Assembly: GCA_002316215.1 (NCBI GenBank)
Contig: DCDB01000270.1
Location: forward strand, 1-20,978
Reading direction: 5' to 3'
DNA from: Lachnospiraceae bacterium UBA1066
GTDB lineage: Bacteria; Bacillota; Clostridia; Lachnospirales; Lachnospiraceae
Length of the DNA: 20,978 bases
Shown here: positions 20,934 through 20,978 of the stretch, piece after piece
Layout of the letters: every line of letters starts with the position of its first letter
Numbering within the stretch: the first letter of the stretch is position 1
Notes under the pieces: model-generated
Seen by the model: the letters and a program-made list of their open reading frames with translations, nothing else
What the model was told of the DNA's origin: nothing
Database searches by the model: none
Translations under genes and position numbers: made by a program

Positions 20934-20978
20934 ACGGCTGCCGGATGCCGATAAAGACGGCATTGTGACGGCTGCCGG
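20934..20978 (+). repeat. Direct repeats flanking a hairpin in the leader at the right edge
   Basis: ACGGCTGCCGG occurs at 20934-20944 and again at 20968-20978. Between them ATGCCG (20945-20950) and CGGCAT (20958-20963) pair around a 7-base loop. It lies just after the predicted start from the promoter at 20887-20914 and is cut by the window end. Confidence 0.6.

Noticed and set aside
1..20978. CRISPR array, tRNA, rRNA or insertion sequence
   Set aside because: No regularly spaced repeats, cloverleaf sequences, rRNA blocks, transposase motifs or terminal inverted repeats were seen on either strand.

Overview
The window looks like chromosome from a strictly anaerobic, fermentative member of the Clostridia (Lachnospiraceae-like). 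Grounds: a clostridial-type NAD-linked trimeric [FeFe] hydrogenase operon, a bifunctional AdhE, strong AGGAGG-type ribosome sites and several TTG starts. There are no tRNA or rRNA genes, CRISPR arrays or insertion sequences that I can see. Taxonomy is inferred from gene content only.

Left end (1-1209, all minus strand): an AT-richer accessory segment. It holds the start of a type I restriction HsdR gene cut by the window edge, a small helix-turn-helix gene just upstream of it, and two tiny translationally coupled ORFs, one a small membrane protein. It ends at the guaA terminator, and the 3' end of guaA is a known integration hot spot. Next (1210-7636, minus strand): guaA with a structured leader, a MATE exporter, a cytoplasmic GH13 alpha-amylase, a small nitroreductase and an aminoglycoside-phosphotransferase-fold kinase. 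The kinase lies 11 bases behind adhE and is probably co-transcribed with it.

Centre (7648-15603, minus strand): adhE, with a long leader carrying two copies of a 26-base repeat, then a five-gene hydrogenase operon in the order hydC - GHKL ATPase - thioredoxin-fold small subunit - hydB - hydA. Together these dispose of fermentative electrons as H2 or ethanol. A strong terminator separates hydA from the adhE promoter.

Right (15700-19155, plus strand): divergent from the hydrogenase operon is a tightly packed five-gene set: DRTGG protein, RsbW-like GHKL ATPase, HydS-like (group C) [FeFe]-hydrogenase homologue with no room for a PAS domain, second DRTGG protein, PHP phosphoesterase. I read this as a putative H2/redox-sensing signalling module controlling the neighbouring hydrogenase. 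It is the most interesting system here. The component families are known, but the circuit is, to my knowledge, not worked out. The window ends with a membrane-anchored polysaccharide-deacetylase-like gene and a strong promoter firing off the right edge.
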